From assembly GCA_947652115.1 (NCBI GenBank), contig OX393570.1:172006-236005 (forward strand): a stretch of DNA of 64,000 bases. The letters run 5' to 3'. The position numbers and the translations under genes are program-made. Each line of letters opens with the position of its first letter. Within the stretch, counting starts at the first letter, position 1. This DNA comes from Blastomussa wellsi. Taxonomy: Eukaryota > Cnidaria > Anthozoa > Scleractinia > Plerogyridae. Positions 24,772 through 36,375 of this stretch are shown piece by piece. The notes under the pieces were generated by a model, which searched no databases, was not told the origin of the DNA, and was given only the letters and a program-made list of their open reading frames with translations.

Positions 24772-27700
24772 CTATTAAAAAGACATACAGGCAGGGAGAC
24801 AGACAGACAGTCAAACAGACAGACAGGCAGGCAGACAGACAGACAGAAAGGCTGGCTGATGGACCGACAGGCAGGCAAATAGCCAGAAACAGAAATCGTG
24901 GGAATCCTATTTATTATATTTAATTATTATCTTATTTCAGGTACCTTAAGGTGGAAAGAAAATCTAGCACAAAAAGCTGCAGCTGCTTTCCTCCGGCGTC
25001 AGCAGGACACTCCCAATATACAGAAGCTTGTCTATGGAAATGGTGAGATTTATGCTGTCAAGATTGTCTACAGTTTTACACTGTACTTGTTGGTATGATC
25101 ACTGTTCAGCATCAGGTTTATGTGTTAACTATTTTTGAATTAATTTGTGCAATCCTAAACTGTGATCTTAAATTGAAATATATCATATAATGCATTGTAC
25201 AGCACATATAAAAGATCATTCAGTTATTTCCGTGTGTGTCCTAAAAAGGCCTTTTGGCCACATGTGTTTACAAGTATGTACACTTGTAGGTGCATAGACC
25301 TGCGCAAAAGAATGCATTTTTTGCAATGTATTTTTGGGCGCTCGTGGAATATTGTTAAATACCAAATTACAGATATATTGACTGCATTGGGCTCTGTCCA
25401 TGTTGGGCTCTGTCGCTTCACGACTCTGCCCAATACGGAATCTGTTAACTTTTTTCTCCCAAATAGCTGTCAATATAATGTGGTATTGCCGTCTCAAAGT
25501 CAAAATTAGTTTATAAGATTGACTCCTTATTTCCATTTTCTGTTATACAGTTCTCCATAAAAACAAGAAAGAAAAAAATGCAGATGGTGATAGTGATGAA
25601 GAAACTGTTGGAGGAATATTCAAACTGAAATCAAAGAAAACCTCTCATGAAGCTGTTCATGAGAGGGACTGCTCACTAGAGGTTACCACTCCACTGCTGA
25701 GGGACTGGAGCCAAGCAGAAGTGGTTGAGAGCATCCGGGACTGTTTTGTGACTGGCAAATGGAAAGATTCTGAAGATGCAGAGATGCTCCTTCAGGACGA
25801 TGATCAAAGTAGGACTATTGTCATACTTGGCATGCAAATTCCCAGACAGTAGAGTAAAGGCTAATCTTAAAGCTTTTTATAATCACATTTGAGGTGATTT
25901 TGATAAAGTAGGCTTTTCGACAGTAAGTTCACCCCATTTTTTGGCTGTGTGAGACAATGCTATGCTTTGACTTGACATCATCGTATAACATGTAACTCAC
26001 CTGCAGCTGTAAACGTTTCTCCATACTGTAATTTTAGTGTCAGATGAAGATATTTTTGGAGACTTTGAAGACCTGGAAACAGGAGAAGTTCATATGGATG
26101 ATGACAATGAACACTCAGCAGGGGAGGGTCAGGGTGATGAAAATGATGAAAGTGAAGAGAAGAAGACTGAAGGGGATGAAAGAAGACTGGAAAAGAAACA
26201 GAAACAGAAAGCAGCTTTTAATGCAGTGTATCCTTGATAACATTAATGAGCGACCTTATGGAGCAGTTTTCAGTTGGTGTTAAAACTCCAAAGTGGCAGA
26301 TTGGAAAATTTGAACCCAGGACCTCCAGGTTACATGTCCAGCAGCCTACACAACTTGGCCATGCTCGCGTCCACATGCTCGCTTCCAAACGTCACACTAA
26401 ATTCAAAAACCTTGAAGAGATAATTATTATGGAGCAATTGTTTGTTTAATTGTAGTGTCAGTAGGTTATGTCATTGACTTAACATTACCAAGATATGACG
26501 AAGGAGATGAAACCTCATATTATGACGATCTTAAAGCTCAGATGACAGAACAAGCGCAGGTCTGTATTATCACACGTCATTCAACTTCCATAAGAGAAAA
26601 AACGAAAATATATTCCCCAGAAGACAAGTGACAGCGTTCTTTTTTAACATAAGCAGTAGAAACTGCTTCTTTAGTTTTGCTATAAATGTATTAATCACCA
26701 AGAAAGCTTGAGCTTTCTTTGCAGTGTGCAGGTTTGATTTCAATGTGAATAGCAAAGCAAGTGTGCGTTAGTGTGTTCCTTTGCCGCTCTTGGTGACAAT
26801 GACTTCCAGTATTGCGAATTGAGAAAGAGAATCAACCCGCACTATGAAGTCTTGGTCAGATAAAATTATGAAATAGCACTGAATAGATATAGTGTACTGG
26901 TCGCAATAATTGAAATAAGGTTATTGGTTTGTGAAGGACGCACAAATTGAGAGCAACCCCATGCAACCCAAAAGACGTTCCCCACCCGTACCCTTGAAAG
27001 TTACATGCATGACTGAACACTGTTCATTGCTGTTCTCAGCTCAATCAATCTGAGTTCCAAGACATGGATGACGAGACTCGTGCACAGTATGAAGGATTCA
27101 GACCTGGAATGTATGTCAGAGTGGAGGTCAGTCCTACGATTGGTATCGTACTTCTCCTTATTGATCACAATACATGTATTTCTTTGTTGGTAATGAGAAT
27201 TTCATGGCACATCTGGCTTATAAGCTTACAGTATTCATTAATGATCACCTTAAGGGCATCGTGTAAATAGCTACATTTGTTGGAATTATTGTTGTTTCTA
27301 ATTTCAGTTGAGTGAAATGCCGTGCGAGTTTGTGACCAACTTTGACGCCAAATATCCCATTATCCTTGGTGGTCTTCTCTCAAGTGAAGATAAGATGGGC
27401 TTTATTCAGGTTAGCCGAGTTCCTAGTTGATCGATTCTCTGCGGAAAAATGATTTTTCCCCCGTTTACTTCAGTAGGCATTGTCAGATGTCGCTTGTTAG
27501 GAAAAGTAATTGATTGATTAACGTTTCGTATAATGCGTTAAAACTTTTTTCAGGTACGCCTTAAAAAGCATCGGTGGCACAAGCGCATACTTAAGACACG
27601 GGATCCGCTGATCATGTCTGTTGGTTGGCGCAGATTCCAGACGCTTCCCATGTACTCGGTCCAGGATCACAACGGCCGACATCGACTGCTGAAGTACACC

Positions 27701-28493
27701 CCAGAACACTTGCATTGTATGGCCACCTTATTTGGTAAGGATACCTTTTGATTACCCCTACAATAGAGCGCTTCATTTTAACGTTCTCTAGGCTCGATAA
27801 TTACTTCGTAAAACATGTGCATTCTGCTTTAAAAATCAGATCAAAGATATTTTCAATTCATCAAAAAGAGACCGCAAGGCAAACGATTTCCCGCACTAGC
27901 CCGGTGCTGAGTACGCGTTTCTTGTGTGATTACTGCCTGAAGTTTATTTGCTATTTTTGTTCAAGTAGAAACTAATTTTTTGTAATTGATATCAATGTAA
28001 ATGATGTTGCTCACTGTGGTTTTTTTAACAGGTCCTATTGCTCCGCCGGGTACTGGTGTTCTCGCTATTCAGAGCACAGCTGGTAACTTGGTAAGTTAAG
28101 ATCAAATTCCACATTAGGGCTGAAAAGACAGTCCTGGTTTAGCAGCATATGAGGAGCCGAACATCTTAAACAGGTCACGAGAAGTTAAGTTTTCAAATCA
28201 TTGTACAGTGCAAGTTTCGTTTGGACTGACGGTTCAGCTAGGCTTTGTACTGGACTCACCCTTTCCTCCTAGAGTGTGGTAGATCATGAGGAAAGCATGA
28301 TAAATTAAATCCGAGAAAGGAATTAACGTCAAGTTTTACAAGTATTGAACTAAATTAAAGAAAAATATTTTAACCGCCTATCTCCAAGCTGAACGGCTGG
28401 GTAAGCAGCTTCTATTGTTTTCAAGACAAAGTCATTGTTTCAATTGTTGAGTCTTTTGTTTAGGGCTAGGGTATCAAACCAATCACATTATAG

Positions 28494-28538
<45 letters not shown>

Positions 28539-30702
28539 GTATAACGATATAATTTGGTTTTATCAACTGGGTTGATAATGTCAATTGGCCACCGTAAAGA
28601 GATTCAAGAGCTGACGTTTCGAGCGTTAGCCCTTCGTCGGAGCGAATCGTTAGGATCTGGTGGAAAGTGTCGAATGTTAGGAAAGCTGTTACATCGCCCG
28701 AACGGCTGTGTATACTTGGTTTAACAAAACCATTTCTAACCCTGATCCACACTGGACTGTATTTGTTGTTAGCCGGGTGAGCGTGTTTTATGTTTGAATC
28801 AGGCTTTATTTTCCGTATCCTTTTTCAGTCAGACTTCCGTATCTCAGCCACCGGCTCGGTGCTGGACTTAGACAAGTCTGTACAGCTGGTCAAGAAACTG
28901 AAGTTAACAGGGACACCCATGAAGATATTTAAAAATACCGCATTTATCAAGGTGACTATTGAATATGAAAATGTGCTTATCGTTTTCGTTATATTGTTAC
29001 TCTGCTGACTATCTGTGTTTGTTTTCTTTATTCAGGGCATGTTCAATTCTGCTTTGGAAGTGGCAAAATTTGAAGGTGCTACAATCCGAACTGTCAGCGG
29101 TATCAGAGGACAAGTTAAGCGCGCGCTCAAGGTATGTTTGCACATCTGTTTGAAATGTGTTTCAAAGATTTCGTTTGTAACTATATTTTTCCCTGATGTC
29201 ATCAGATTCCAGAGGGTGCTTTTCGAGCCACATTTGAAGATAAAATCTTGATTAGTGGTAAGTGTTTCTGCTGTGCATATCTGTATATGTATACAAGAGA
29301 TGTATGAAGGTGGGTTAGGAGAATTGAGCTGTCGTGATTTTTGTTTCACCAGATATTGTCTTCATAAGGACCTGGTATCCAGTCACCGTGCCCAACTTCT
29401 ACAATCCCGTGACGTCACTGCTGCTGCCTCTAGACCAGAAAGAAACCTGGCAGGGCATGCGCAGTGTGGGTCAGTTGAGAAGAGACCTCGGTCTGAAAGC
29501 TCCTGTTAACGGTGATTCGTTATACAAGGTGAGGTAGAGTGCAATTACGTCACGCACTGAATCGTTCCTGGCATGCCCCGTCACGGTTGTTGAAATACAT
29601 TCCAGTTTATTCACAGCACGCGTTGAGTCGTCGGATAGATACTTTTCCATATTTGCTCTAGTTTAGGACTGTACAAGGTGAAAAGAATGTTAGTTGTAAC
29701 TAATTTCGTGACATACCTGCGGTTAGATTTTTTTTGATGGTGGCTAAAATTATTTCCATGTATGTAATCCTACCTTTTTTGCAGTGACTGTTTTGAGGGT
29801 TTAATTTACAAAACAAAGAAATGATAATCGCAGACTGCTGTGCCGACAGGATAGTAGCTGCATTTCACTCAGCGATCCTGAGTCTCCCCACTTTATTGAG
29901 GAACATAAATCTGAGGAAATCTTTGTGTTATTTTTAGCCTGTGGAACGCGAGACTCGTCACTTTAATCCACTTGTAATTCCGGCCAAACTTCAAAAGGAG
30001 TTGCCGTTCAAATCCAAACCTAAACAGATGAAGAAAAGGGTGAAGCCTTCCTTGGAAACCAAGCGTGCTGTTGTCATGGAACCGCACGAGAAATCGGTAA
30101 GTATAAAAAACTGCTGTAAGATGCAATGGACGTTTCTAGCGTTAGCGGGTAGTCGTTACTCAAATAGCGCTCGCATCCACTGCGCGCTAAATATGGAAGT
30201 TGAGTTGTGGCTTCATTTTGAATCTGAAATGTTACAAAGACTGTTGGTTACGGTTATTGGTTAAACAGTTGCTCAGCGGCAACTGAGGATATCTACTGGT
30301 TATTAGTATGGTTTTGTGGCGGCTATTTTCATGCCTGACTGAAAGTATTCCTTCTTAATGTTTTTTTTAATTTTCATTCCGACTGAAGGGTTTTCTTGAG
30401 CCTCTGGTATCTTTCTACGTGTTCTATAGTCTATATGTACAATGGTGTTGTCAATAAAAGCACTGAACTCAATTTGGCATTTTTCATTCTCTGTTTTGCA
30501 GGCTTTTACGCTCATGCAGCAGCTTTACACTGCAAACAAAGAAAAGCAACGAAAACGCAAAGAGAAGCTACAAGAAAGAAGAAAAGTTTACCGTGCGGAA
30601 CAGGAGAAAAAGGGCGTGAAACGACTACAGAAACAACGAGAAGAAAGGAAAAAGATCTTCAGAATGATGGGAAGGGCTGAACAACGGAAAAGAAAAACCT
30701 GA
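17890..30702 (+). CDS. BMS1: Ribosome biogenesis GTPase BMS1
   Basis: 24 exons: 17890-18253, 18382-18461, 18781-18969, 19144-19286, 19489-19610, 19802-19947, 20384-20452, 20597-20695, 20936-20970, 22056-22864, 24941-25042, 25551-25808, 26038-26227, 26493-26559, 27040-27126, 27308-27409, 27554-27734, 28032-28090, 28829-28951, 29036-29131, 29206-29257, 29353-29528, 29938-30096, 30502-30702. Phases join to 1302 aa (human is about 1280). A basic N-terminus precedes the P-loop GPPKVGKT (88-95) and the VLTHLD base-specificity motif. The central AARP2CN region follows, then a long acidic stretch in exon 10 (about 425-620), the [12 protein letters not shown] and [10 protein letters not shown]-terminal blocks, and a basic tail. 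BMS1 acts with RCL1 in the nucleolar small-subunit processome for 40S maturation. Exon 13/14 limits (GT/A) are the least certain. Intron 10 carries the Penelope insertion. Confidence 0.97.
21203..21650. mobile_element. Inverted-repeat element in BMS1 intron 9
   Basis: The ends are perfect 14-bp inverted repeats (gtatacctgccaac and gttggcaggtatac), with aatag present on both sides as a possible target duplication. The interior has several degenerate atttccgaaga units and no coding potential. Confidence 0.6.
22915..23010. repeat. CAGA/CAGG tetranucleotide satellite, block 1
   Basis: Imperfect (CAGA)n and (CAGG)n runs start 50 bp after BMS1 exon 10 and continue after a 250-bp unique spacer at 23285-23490. 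Confidence 0.85.
23285..23490. repeat. CAGA/CAGG tetranucleotide satellite, block 2
   Basis: Mixed CAGA, CAGG and CACA tetramers are interrupted at 23497 by the Penelope-like insertion and resume at 24781-24860, showing that the element landed in a pre-existing satellite. Confidence 0.85.
23689..24497 (-). pseudogene. Penelope-like ORF remnant, GIY-YIG endonuclease end
   Basis: The first frame (from 24497) encodes [15 protein letters not shown] and KRGYP, typical of the region after the reverse transcriptase. A frameshift near 24250 moves the reading to a second frame with CPFIHNVDK, an in-frame TGA, then [27 protein letters not shown], the GIY-YIG core with its catalytic Arg, and LPNHSKQ with [19 protein letters not shown]. 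It ends at TAA (23691-23689). The reverse transcriptase domain is absent. It is broken by one frameshift and one stop, so it is non-functional. Confidence 0.85.
24617..24664 (+). ncRNA. Hammerhead ribozyme-like motif (complete core)
   Basis: Stem I pairs GATTC (24617-24621) with GAATC (24660-24664) and GCT (24622-24624) with AGC (24653-24655) around an asymmetric internal loop. CTGACGA (24625-24631) is the first core strand. Stem II pairs GGGC (24633-24636) with GCTC (24641-24644) over a TAAC loop. GAAA (24645-24648) is the second core strand, and GTC (24650-24652) gives the expected cleavage site after 24652. Stem III is minimal (A-U plus C-G, no loop). One extra A at 24632 sits between the core and stem II. 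Small type I hammerheads with tiny stem III are known in Penelope-like elements. Activity is not shown. Confidence 0.6.
24781..24860. repeat. CAGA/CAGG satellite, block 3
   Basis: This is the continuation of the tetranucleotide satellite beyond the Penelope-like insertion. Confidence 0.8.
26275..26400 (-). mobile_element. tRNA-derived SINE
   Basis: On the minus strand tggccaagttg resembles an A box and ggtcctgggttcaaa a B box, with a tRNA-like spacing of about 40 bp. It lies in BMS1 intron 13, just after the donor site of exon 13. The edges are approximate. Confidence 0.45.
28491..28649. mobile_element. Solo Penelope-terminal module (BMS1 intron 18)
   Basis: It starts tagagggggtaagtttc and runs to cgtcggagcg, matching the terminal module of the 23498-24778 element over its whole length. 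The hammerhead-like fold is on the minus strand, but its core reads CCGACGA instead of CTGACGA. No clear target duplication is visible. Confidence 0.8.
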
Positions 30703-30830
30703 TTTAAAACGAGCTCATAAACTTTCTTTCTAACTGCCATAAATTTCTTGTAACTTTAAGGTCATTCCACCAATAATTTCGAGCGAGTTTCAATTGAGTG
30801 TCGTAAACCAAAGCCGAAATTCCGTGTATA

Positions 30831-30836
30831 AATAAA
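30831..30836 (+). promoter_or_regulatory. Polyadenylation signal for BMS1
   Basis: AATAAA lies 129 bp after the BMS1 stop and is followed directly by a (TTATC)n run. It overlaps the end of a repeat that begins with ttcaattgagtgtc, so the signal may be element-derived. Confidence 0.5.
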
Positions 30837-31649
30837 GTTATCTTATCTTATCTTATCTTATCTTAAAGTAAGCACTTTGGCCAATCACAAAGGGCTGAGA
30901 CAATCAAATGTCGAAGCAAGGGGCAGAGGAGGGGGGAGGGGTGGGGGGGGGTTGTTGGGTCATTTTGAAAAATAATTAGTGTACAGGACCAGCGCACGTT
31001 CAGCGAGCCGAAAACTTCCTGTTACGTATGACACTGGGGTTTGAAAAAACAATCGCGCCTGTACCTAATCATCCAACCCCCCCCCCCCCCCCCCCCCGCC
31101 CCCAAATATGAATTAAAAGCAAAATGGAGAATATCTGGAATGTTCTCGCTTTGTTTCAATTTGTTTTAGCCGAGAACACGGACAGACGTTCTATAAAAAG
31201 GGGGCTATTATAAATTGCGAAAAATGCGATGTTTACGAGTTTTGTACACAAATTGGTCTTCAATCGAGCTACACGCACAAATAAAATACGTACACTCGAA
31301 ATAATAGTTTTTTCCAAAGGTGTTGTTCAGTAATTCTCCTTCGTTATTGTGTTTTCTTCATTATATGAGTATTTTATATTTTCTTTGAAGCTGGTCATTA
31401 AAGAAAGAAGACAAGAAAAATCCTGTAGAATTGCGCAGCGTTTTCCTTATTTTGAGCAGCAGCTCAAATTAAAATAAAAATGTAAACTTATTCGAAATAT
31501 AACAACTTGAGCATGACTTAAGTAATGTAATACTTTCGTTTTGGGAAAAACAGGAAGGCAAAAGATTTGCAAACATGAAATATGCGGCTGAAACAATATC
31601 AAGGAAAGAAGAAAGAATATTGGCCAGTTTGTTAAATATATTCTGTGTG

Positions 31650-32108
31650 CAGTATGTTGCCCCTATTTCCGGACAGGTTGCCCTATTTCCGGACGATCGT
31701 TAAGAGATAAATACTCCGCTTTTCTTGGGAACATTCTTCTCCCTTTTGGCAAAATATATCTTATAAAAGTTGAATAAAGAAACATTCATTTAAAAGATTA
31801 CTTTTTGTCCGAATTTAAAAGCTTTTTCTTTCGATTATTTAGCGAAGAAGTCTTCAATGTTTTGAAACCGGCCAACAAGCCGCCACATTTGATTTGTATC
31901 ACGGTAAGACGAGGAAGACTGGCTAAAAACAAATGTTCTCGCCTAAACGGAGCGTGGCTTGGCCAGGAAGGTATCAAACGAAAGCTGACTAGTCGATAAG
32001 TCTTTGGAAGATATCGATCGGATTTGTTTCATTGTTTCAACGAAATACGGAATCGTTAAGTCGAAGTGTCCGGAAATAGGGGTGTCCGGGAAATAGGGCA
32101 ACATACTG
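31650..32108. mobile_element. Non-autonomous DNA transposon, 459 bp
   Basis: Inverted ends start CAGTATGTTGCCC and end with its complement. Inside each end is a second copy of the ccctatttccggac segment, so each terminus has two direct sub-repeats. The CAGT start and the TA after the right end suggest pogo/Tigger type, but the left flank is TG. It has no transposase. Confidence 0.65.
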
Positions 32109-32159
32109 TAATTGAAGTTGCTTAATGATATAAAGAATATGAAATAATTGATATGCGAA

Positions 32160-32465
32160 CTACTACTACTACTAATAATAATAGCTTTACTGGTACATTC
32201 AATTAAAATGGGTTTTCACATACCAATTACAAACTGTACTGTAGTAAAGATGAAAATGAGAGATCTTCGCAGTGAATTTCCAATTGAATTGGAATAAATA
32301 AGCTATGAAGCCACACATTGGGAGTGAGGTCAATTTATTGAGTTTATATTTTCCCGTGAGGTATGAAATTATGTGAATTCATATGTGAACTGTGGATGAA
32401 GATGAAAGTGAGAGATGAATGAGTGGTGCACCCCTCCTGAGAAACATCCTGGATCCGCCCCTGTT
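32160..32465. repeat. Dispersed repeat fragments
   Basis: The segments gtgaatttccaattgaattgg (32275) and tgaactgtggatgaagatga (32386) recur at 63190-63280 in the other order. The right end gatccgcccctg also occurs near 1630. This indicates a composite of repeat families. Confidence 0.5.
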
Positions 32466-34018
32466 AAATAAGGTGGTGGAAATGCACACAATTGCAGTTA
32501 TTATGCTTGCATCTAACGATTTTTTCTTATTTATTTTTTTGAAAGCTTCCCCCGTAAACAAAACAAATTGAACATTAAGATTGTCATTAGTAGGCGAAAT
32601 GTTCTGTTTGGTTTTGGAAATTGCAATGTGTAGAAATTTCTATTCAAAAACATCACATACCAAAACATCACATACCAAAATGAATTTATAGCGGAGCTCC
32701 AGCGGGCCGAAGGGCCGCAAAGCGGAGCCCCATAACCATAGGAGAAGGACAATCGTGCATGCATAGAAATAGGAGAACCATGCACACACGTTTTCATGGT
32801 CGACATGGCCAGTGGCATGGATCGCGTGCGCCCTACGACGACGACGACGACGTCGCACAAAATGGCGGCCATTGGGGTAGCGATGCCTTGTCAATACCTT
32901 GTCAGCCTTACCAGCTTACATCTTTGGTATTGGATATCCATGTTACGGTCAATCAGTATCGCGAGACTGGCTGAGCAGAAGATATGAAAAATTAACAAGT
33001 AGCGTTTTCATTTAATTTCAGTTTGAATATTAGCCTGCAGGTTAGTGTTACATAACAACGCACTTGAAGATAGCCAATCAGAACGCTTTATCAAGCCAAT
33101 ACTTACAATCCCCATGTCAATAATATTCCTGCCTTTAACAATCACCGAAACAAAACTGTAGTGCTTCTGTTTGTATGTATGTTGTGCTGTAAATTTCTGC
33201 CAGAGAATCTTCATTCAAAACGATGGCTGAGAGATAAGAAGTCCTTTCATGTCTTACTTAAAGGGTAAGTTGTTCAATGCAAAGAAAGTATATTTTACAT
33301 TCATTCTTCGGCCTTTTCAGCTTGAGTAAAAATCAAAAAATGAAAAAGGAAAAGGAAAAATGATAACGTAATATAGTCAGTATTCTACAGCTTTCAGTAA
33401 TTACAAAGAGCCCCTTAAAAGAAAGCTTTTGGACTGAATCAGGCATTTTTATGAAAATAGATTTTAATTTTCTTGTGTCGATTTCCATAAAGGACATAAC
33501 AACTTATTGGAAGCTGCTTTCTTTATTAAATATTCGCCATGAAAAAAGTTGTTTCTAAAACAACCCGCAATTTACAGTGACCATTGTGACTTTATAAAAA
33601 GGAGCACTATCTCGATTGTCGTTTTTTCTTATGTGTTACATTCTGTGTTGGAAAGAAAATTAGGCAGCCGTTGTTTGTTTGTAGCTTTGGTACTTTGAAC
33701 AAAAATACAATTTAATCTCATTACCATGTGTCTTTGGTAGAACACCAAGAACAGACGGAGTACTTGGCTAAAAATACAGAAAAATTAAATCTCTTTGGTG
33801 CCTCTGTAAAGACGACAAAAACCCGATTGATTTTATTGGTTTACAGTAACAATAGCTTTGATAAAAAACATTCAATAATTTCATATTTACCGAAATCACG
33901 AAACCAGTAAATGTTTAATATTACTTTGGTATTTCAACAGTTTTGAACAAAACATACGGTGCTGATTTTTCTTCCTTTCAGCTGAGGAATAAACCCCAAA
34001 GAACACATTTTATTCACG

Positions 34019-36375
34019 ATGAATAATTCAACATCAGGTTTGTCACATTTCTTCCGCCCATTATTTTCTTAGTTTTATCTATAATACAAATTTCCGCTCG
34101 ATTGGTTCTGCAGGCTTGAGAGGATAACTTTACATGCGAATAACTTTTTATAACAAACATGTACATAAAATAATTATATCTGTCGAGAAACTTATTTGCA
34201 CTAAAGCGGCTTTGAATATCCCTTGGCAGGTATTCACCCATTTCCGGTCTGTCATTTCATATATAATTAAAAGAAATTATTATAATGTCCTACAGCAAGT
34301 ACACACTTTATTTTGGATCCTTCAAATGTTTTTCTGTTGCCCTCAAATATTTTTCTCCAGGGTATAAAAGTTGACTTCAAAAATTAATGTCAACTCTTCT
34401 ATGAATACATCTTTGCAATTCTCCAAGCTGTCACTTCTACTGCTAAAATGCAATTTCCGTTGACCGATTATTTTCCATAAAGTAGTTTGAAAAACTGTTT
34501 TTTAAAACAGACATCTTGTCCGACATCTCATTTCCGAACATACAAGTAGAAAATGAAATGTTTAATCTGAAATTTCAGAATTTCTAGCTGTTTCAGAAGT
34601 GTCAAGATGAGCAAAAGTTTCTTTTTCTTCACATTTTTTAATTTGTAGAATTGTCTTAATAAGAAATAACGCAAACTGCGGTGATAAACATTACGAGAAA
34701 ACGCACTGACGGTCAGATACTGATTGTAAGAACAAGGAGACTATTAATTAGGGGTTTGAAACCACCCTAAATGAAAATGTTAGCAGCGAAACGCTTTATC
34801 TTTATTAGTTTGCAAATGTTTTTATCTTCTGTCATATATTGTTTCTCGAATATTAATTAGTTACTAATCTTAAATTTAAATTTAGTTGTTTCTTCTATTT
34901 GCACCGGTTACTTCGAAATATGTATTTTGAACATACGAAACGTCAAGCAAAAAGATATTATTTTTCTCCAGCGATGCGTTTTCTCGTAATGTTTGCAGTT
35001 TGCGTGTTATTTCTTATTGTAAATTATTAATAATTCAAAATTGAAAGGAATAGATCCAATGAAAAGGTACTATTCAGGTCACATAAATGCTCTGTAAACT
35101 CCAATACAGATCAACAATGGAATTAACTTTTGACACAGATCTCTACTGATTAAAATGCAAAACACAATGGAATCGAATAACAATACTGCGCATTCAATTT
35201 ATTATTTCATTTCACAAGTACTATCGGCTTGCCATTATAAACACCCATACAGATCTCCGGCTCATATTTTATCTACTACTTACTGCGATGGCCAAAGAAA
35301 TATAACAGTAATCAGAATTAAAACTGTATTAATTTCTTTAATGTGTTTCAAAATTACAGGAAGAGTCTCAACAGGAGCTGATCTGAATGTGGGCATCACA
35401 ATGCAGGTTGTTCTAACATTGTTGGCAACCGCCATGATAACTCTTGATCTGATTGGTAATGCCATCATTATCCACGTGTTCCGCACAAGAACGCCAACAC
35501 GTACTACAATGGATCTTCTTATTGTCAACCTTGCAGCCGCTGACCTCATGATGATACCTGTCATTATCTACTTGGTGAAATTTTTCTTTAACCAGTTTGA
35601 CTGGTTCGGGGGTATTATGGGACAAATATCGTGTCGTTTAATTATCTCTCTTCAGGCTTTATCGGTCATAAGTTCTGTTTACAGTATTTTCGTTATTAGT
35701 ATAGATCGTTTCTGTGCTATCTTTTTTCCTCTAAAGAAGATTTTCACCAAAACACGCATCAAATGGTGTATTGCGCTGATATGGACAATTGCAATCAGCT
35801 TCGCAATTCCTCAGTTTTTGGTTGCAGCAGTGAAAGTCAACGGAAAAAAGCACGAATGTGTTCCAAGCTGGGAAAACAGTGTAATGTCCCCTGGTACTTA
35901 TACTCTCTTCTTCCTCGTGTTTAGTTACTTCGTTCCCTTGATAACGATAGCAAGTCTCTATCTCATTACCGGTGTCAGACTGTGGAAGAGTGTCGTCCCA
36001 GGCCACCACTCGGAATTGACGACAGAGAGGATCAGGGCCACGCGACGTAAACCCACTAAAATGCTGATTAGCATTGTCATCGTTTTTGCACTTTGTTGGT
36101 TTCCTTTGCACGCAGCAGAAGTACTCAGACGCTTTGCACGGGATGTGTACTGGAGCCACATTCCATTCAAAGTGAACATTATCTTGCCGTGGTTTGGCAT
36201 TGCAAACAGTGCTATCAACCCATTCATTTACCCAATCTTCTGCGAAAAATTTCGCGCAGAATTCAAGAGAATCCTTTGTTTTGTTTGTTTTGAGGAAAGA
36301 AGCCGAAGGAAATCAGGTTTAACATTGGAAACTGCACTAAAATTAAATACAGAAAAAACCGAAAAGTCTTCATAA
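34019..36375 (+). CDS. Class A GPCR 1, neuropeptide-receptor-like
   Basis: The preferred model has two exons. Exon 1 (34019-34037) encodes MNNSTS with an N-glycosylation site and ends in phase 1 at a GT. Exon 2 (35360-36375) follows TTTCAAAATTACAG in matching phase. The product has 344 aa. It shows N40 and D68 (positions 1.50 and 2.50), C98 (3.25) pairing with the Cys of HECVPSW in loop 2, DRF (122-124) instead of DRY, FALCWFPLH in TM6, NPFIY in TM7 and Cys residues after helix 8. Position 3.32 is Gln, as in several peptide receptors and unlike amine receptors. A single-exon reading from 35155 is possible, but its first 68 residues are unlike a receptor N-terminus. The ligand is unknown. Confidence 0.9.
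34658..35018. mobile_element. Foldback element in GPCR 1 intron
   Basis: Inverted arms (34658-34705 and 34973-35018) share aataagaaataac, gcaaactgc and aacattacgagaaaacgca, with a small insertion in each arm. The interior of about 270 bp is non-coding. Confidence 0.65.

Larger units (their letters stand above)
23498..24778 (-). mobile_element. Truncated Penelope-like retroelement with inverted terminal modules
   Basis: A 1281-bp insertion is flanked by the 11-bp duplication aaagacataca (23487-23497, 24779-24789). On the minus strand it keeps the C-terminal part of a Penelope ORF with the GIY-YIG endonuclease. Both ends carry the same module of about 220 bp in opposite orientation (about 23498-23724 and 24502-24720), so the element can fold back on itself. 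The right end continues about 58 bp further to the CCCCCTCTAT terminus also seen at solo copies. The right arm holds the complete hammerhead-like core. It sits in BMS1 intron 10, antisense to BMS1. Confidence 0.85.
30703..34018. other. Intergenic region between BMS1 and GPCR 1
   Basis: No gene is supported in 3.3 kb. Contents in order: BMS1 poly(A) signal; a (TTATC)n tail at 30838-30865; a G-rich run near 30930-30950; a poly-C run of about 20 at 31077-31097; a 459-bp inverted-repeat element; fragments near 32160-32465 related to the repeat at 63190-63440; and a GC-rich repeat near 32690-32860 with a (GAC)n stretch. The rest is AT-rich unique sequence. Confidence 0.6.

Noticed and set aside
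35155..35359. N-terminal extension of GPCR 1 in a single-exon reading
   Set aside because: These 68 residues are unlike a receptor N-terminus, and a strong in-phase acceptor ends exactly at 35359.
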